64,000 nt of DNA from Longimicrobium sp. (lineage in GTDB: Bacteria; Gemmatimonadota; Gemmatimonadetes; Longimicrobiales; Longimicrobiaceae): contig NZ_DASVSF010000013.1 in NCBI RefSeq assembly GCF_036388275.1, positions 11,539 through 75,538 on the forward strand. Reading direction: 5' to 3'. The position numbers and the translations under genes are program-made. Positions 62,820 through 64,000 of the stretch are shown here, in pieces. The notes below the pieces were generated by a model, which saw only the letters and a program-made list of their open reading frames with translations, ran no database searches and was not told where the DNA came from. Each line of letters starts with the position of its first letter. The first letter of the stretch is position 1.

Positions 62820-62966
62820 TCAGGTGCCGGGTGCTTTCGCTGTGTCGGCGGGGGCGGCCTGCTGGGTGTTCTCTTCCGCGCCGTCCTTGCGGTCGTCCAT
62901 GTTGTCGTCGCAGGCGGCGCAGGCGAGAGACAGGGCCAGAAGCAAACGAGCGAAGCGCGGGGTCAT
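62820..62966 (-). CDS. tiny lipoprotein-like protein (48 aa)
   Basis: Hydrophobic signal ARLLLALSLACAAC, then an acidic polar tail (DDNMDDRKDGAEENTQQ). The Cys19 context (CAAC) is an imperfect lipobox. The start may be ATG 62966 or ATG 62975. Divergent from hemL with 25 bp between starts. Similar in style to the lipoprotein at 15273. Confidence 0.6.
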   Translation of the reverse strand: MTPRFARLLLALSLACAACDDNMDDRKDGAEENTQQAAPADTAKAPGT

Positions 62967-62991
62967 ACGCTCCATCCTTGAGGCGGGTTGA

Positions 62992-64000
62992 ATGGCAGAG
63001 TCGGAACGTGCGGGCGAAGGCAAGAACCCGGCCCGGGTGGCGTCGGCGGCGCTGTTCCGGCGGGCGCAGGAGGTTACGCCGGGCGGGGTGAACTCGCCCG
63101 TGCGCGCGTTTCGCGGGGTGGGCGGCGAGCCCTTCTTCGTGGACCGCGCCGCCGGCGCGCGCCTGTGGGACGCGGACGGCAACGAGTACATCGACTACGT
63201 GCTGAGCTGGGGCCCGCTCATCCTGGGGCACGCCCACCCGGCCGTGATCGCCGCCGTGTGCGACGCGGCGGGGCGGGGGACCTCGTACGGCGCCCCCACG
63301 GTGGGCGAGGTGGACCTGGCGGAGCTGGTCCGCGAATTCTTCCCCTCCATGGAGCGCCTGCGCTTCGTGAGCAGCGGCACCGAGGCCACCATGTCCGCCG
63401 TGCGGCTGGCCCGCGGCTTCACGGGCCGCGACATGATCCTCAAATTCGAGGGGAACTACCACGGCCACGGCGACTCCTTCCTGGTGAAGGCCGGCTCGGG
63501 CGTGGCCACGCTGGGTCTCCCCAACTCCCCCGGCGTGCCGGCGGCGCTCTCCCGGCTTACCCTCACCGCGCCCTACAACGACCTGGGCGCGGTGGAGGAG
63601 GCGTTCCGCGCCTTTCCGGGCCAGATCGCGTGCGTGATCGTGGAGCCGGTGGTGGGCAACGCGGGCTTCCTCGCGCCGGACGAGGACTTCCTCCCGGGGC
63701 TGCGGCGCATCACGGAGGCGGACGGGTCGCTGCTGGTGTTCGACGAGGTGATGACGGGGTTCCGCGTGGCGCCCGGGGGCGCGCAGGAGCGCTTCAACGT
63801 GCGGCCGGACCTCACCACGCTGGGCAAGGTGATCGGCGCCGGGCTCCCCGTGGGCGCGTACGGCGGGCGGCGCGACATCATGGACCACATCGCCCCCGTG
63901 GGGCCCGTCTACCAGGCCGGCACCCTCTCCGGCAACCCGCTGGCGATGGCGGCGGGGCTGGCCCAGCTCCGCATCCTGCGCGACGAGAACCCCTATCCCG
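62992..64000 (+). CDS. hemL: glutamate-1-semialdehyde 2,1-aminomutase (partial, runs off the window)
   Basis: The first 336 or so residues are present; the frame is open to the right edge. PGGVNSPVRAFRGVGGEPFF, GAPTVGEVDLAELV, SSGTEATMSAVRLARGFTGR, FEGNYHGHGDSFLVKAGSG, VFDEVMTGFRVAPGGAQERF and TTLGKVIGAGLPVGAYGGRR (with the PLP lysine) identify HemL. PLP enzyme of the C5 tetrapyrrole pathway. ATG 62992 with GAGGCGGG upstream. Confidence 0.95.
   Translation, partial: MAESERAGEGKNPARVASAALFRRAQEVTPGGVNSPVRAFRGVGGEPFFVDRAAGARLWDADGNEYIDYVLSWGPLILGHAHPAVIAAVCDAAGRGTSYGAPTVGEVDLAELVREFFPSMERLRFVSSGTEATMSAVRLARGFTGRDMILKFEGNYHGHGDSFLVKAGSGVATLGLPNSPGVPAALSRLTLTAPYNDLGAVEEAFRAFPGQIACVIVEPVVGNAGFLAPDEDFLPGLRRITEADGSLLVFDEVMTGFRVAPGGAQERFNVRPDLTTLGKVIGAGLPVGAYGGRRDIMDHIAPVGPVYQAGTLSGNPLAMAAGLAQLRILRDENPYP

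Overview
The window is high-GC bacterial DNA. I infer a Gemmatimonadota, probably Longimicrobium-like, genome. The basis is the very high GC, many GTG/TTG starts, overlapping genes, families of palindromic intergenic repeats, and a short lanthipeptide-like precursor of a kind I associate with that lineage; there is no rRNA gene here to test this, and I recognised no tRNA gene.

Layout. 0-5.3 kb: a PerM/AI-2E permease, a secreted 3D-domain protein, a small membrane protein and a convergent NfeD-like/flotillin pair. 5.4-10.5 kb: a DUF1906 glycoside hydrolase-like protein, a YoeB-type toxin-antitoxin pair, a HigBA-like module whose toxin is split at an A7 run, a fused alpha-beta branched-chain 2-oxoacid dehydrogenase E1 and a DUF433 protein. 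11-16.4 kb: a CPBP intramembrane protease divergent from a 58-aa RiPP-like precursor, an MBL hydrolase, a pseudopilin-like protein, coaE, a PHP phosphoesterase, a tiny lipoprotein and a TSUP permease. 16.4-18.6 kb: an acidic protein, a DMT transporter and repeats, including sixteen 8-bp tandem units.

18.6-23.5 kb is one minus-strand operon: Ycf46-like AAA ATPase, DUF1257, DUF2997, two paralogous three-helix membrane proteins with helix-hairpin-helix domains, a radical-SAM activase-like protein, then DUF3303. The ATPase and both membrane proteins end in a similar GR-x-VD-[FY] tail. 23.7-31.6 kb: a leaderless ArsR regulator with a palindromic operator and its double-SRPBCC partner, hutI, a GH18-like protein, a TonB-dependent-transporter-like regulatory protein and small accessory genes.

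31.6-38.2 kb is visibly AT-richer with different codon use: an acquired island. It holds a two-TM protein overlapped by a proline-rich gene, a duplicated small gene, and a three-gene cassette (HTH-like protein, HEAT-like protein, large protein with a possible PIN nuclease domain and TPR-like helices) behind its own promoter. I recognise none of the three cassette proteins. 38.3-45.7 kb: a DEAH helicase with an RGG tail, a dense block of repeats, a complete 1288-bp insertion sequence that has split one repeat copy, and a multicopper oxidase.

45.7-64 kb is housekeeping: PpiD/SurA-like foldase, TPR protein-aroQ, efp-accB-pilT-accC-comB, a DUF3131 lipoprotein, PhzF, FtsK, a LolA-like lipoprotein, YajQ, and hemL running off the right edge.
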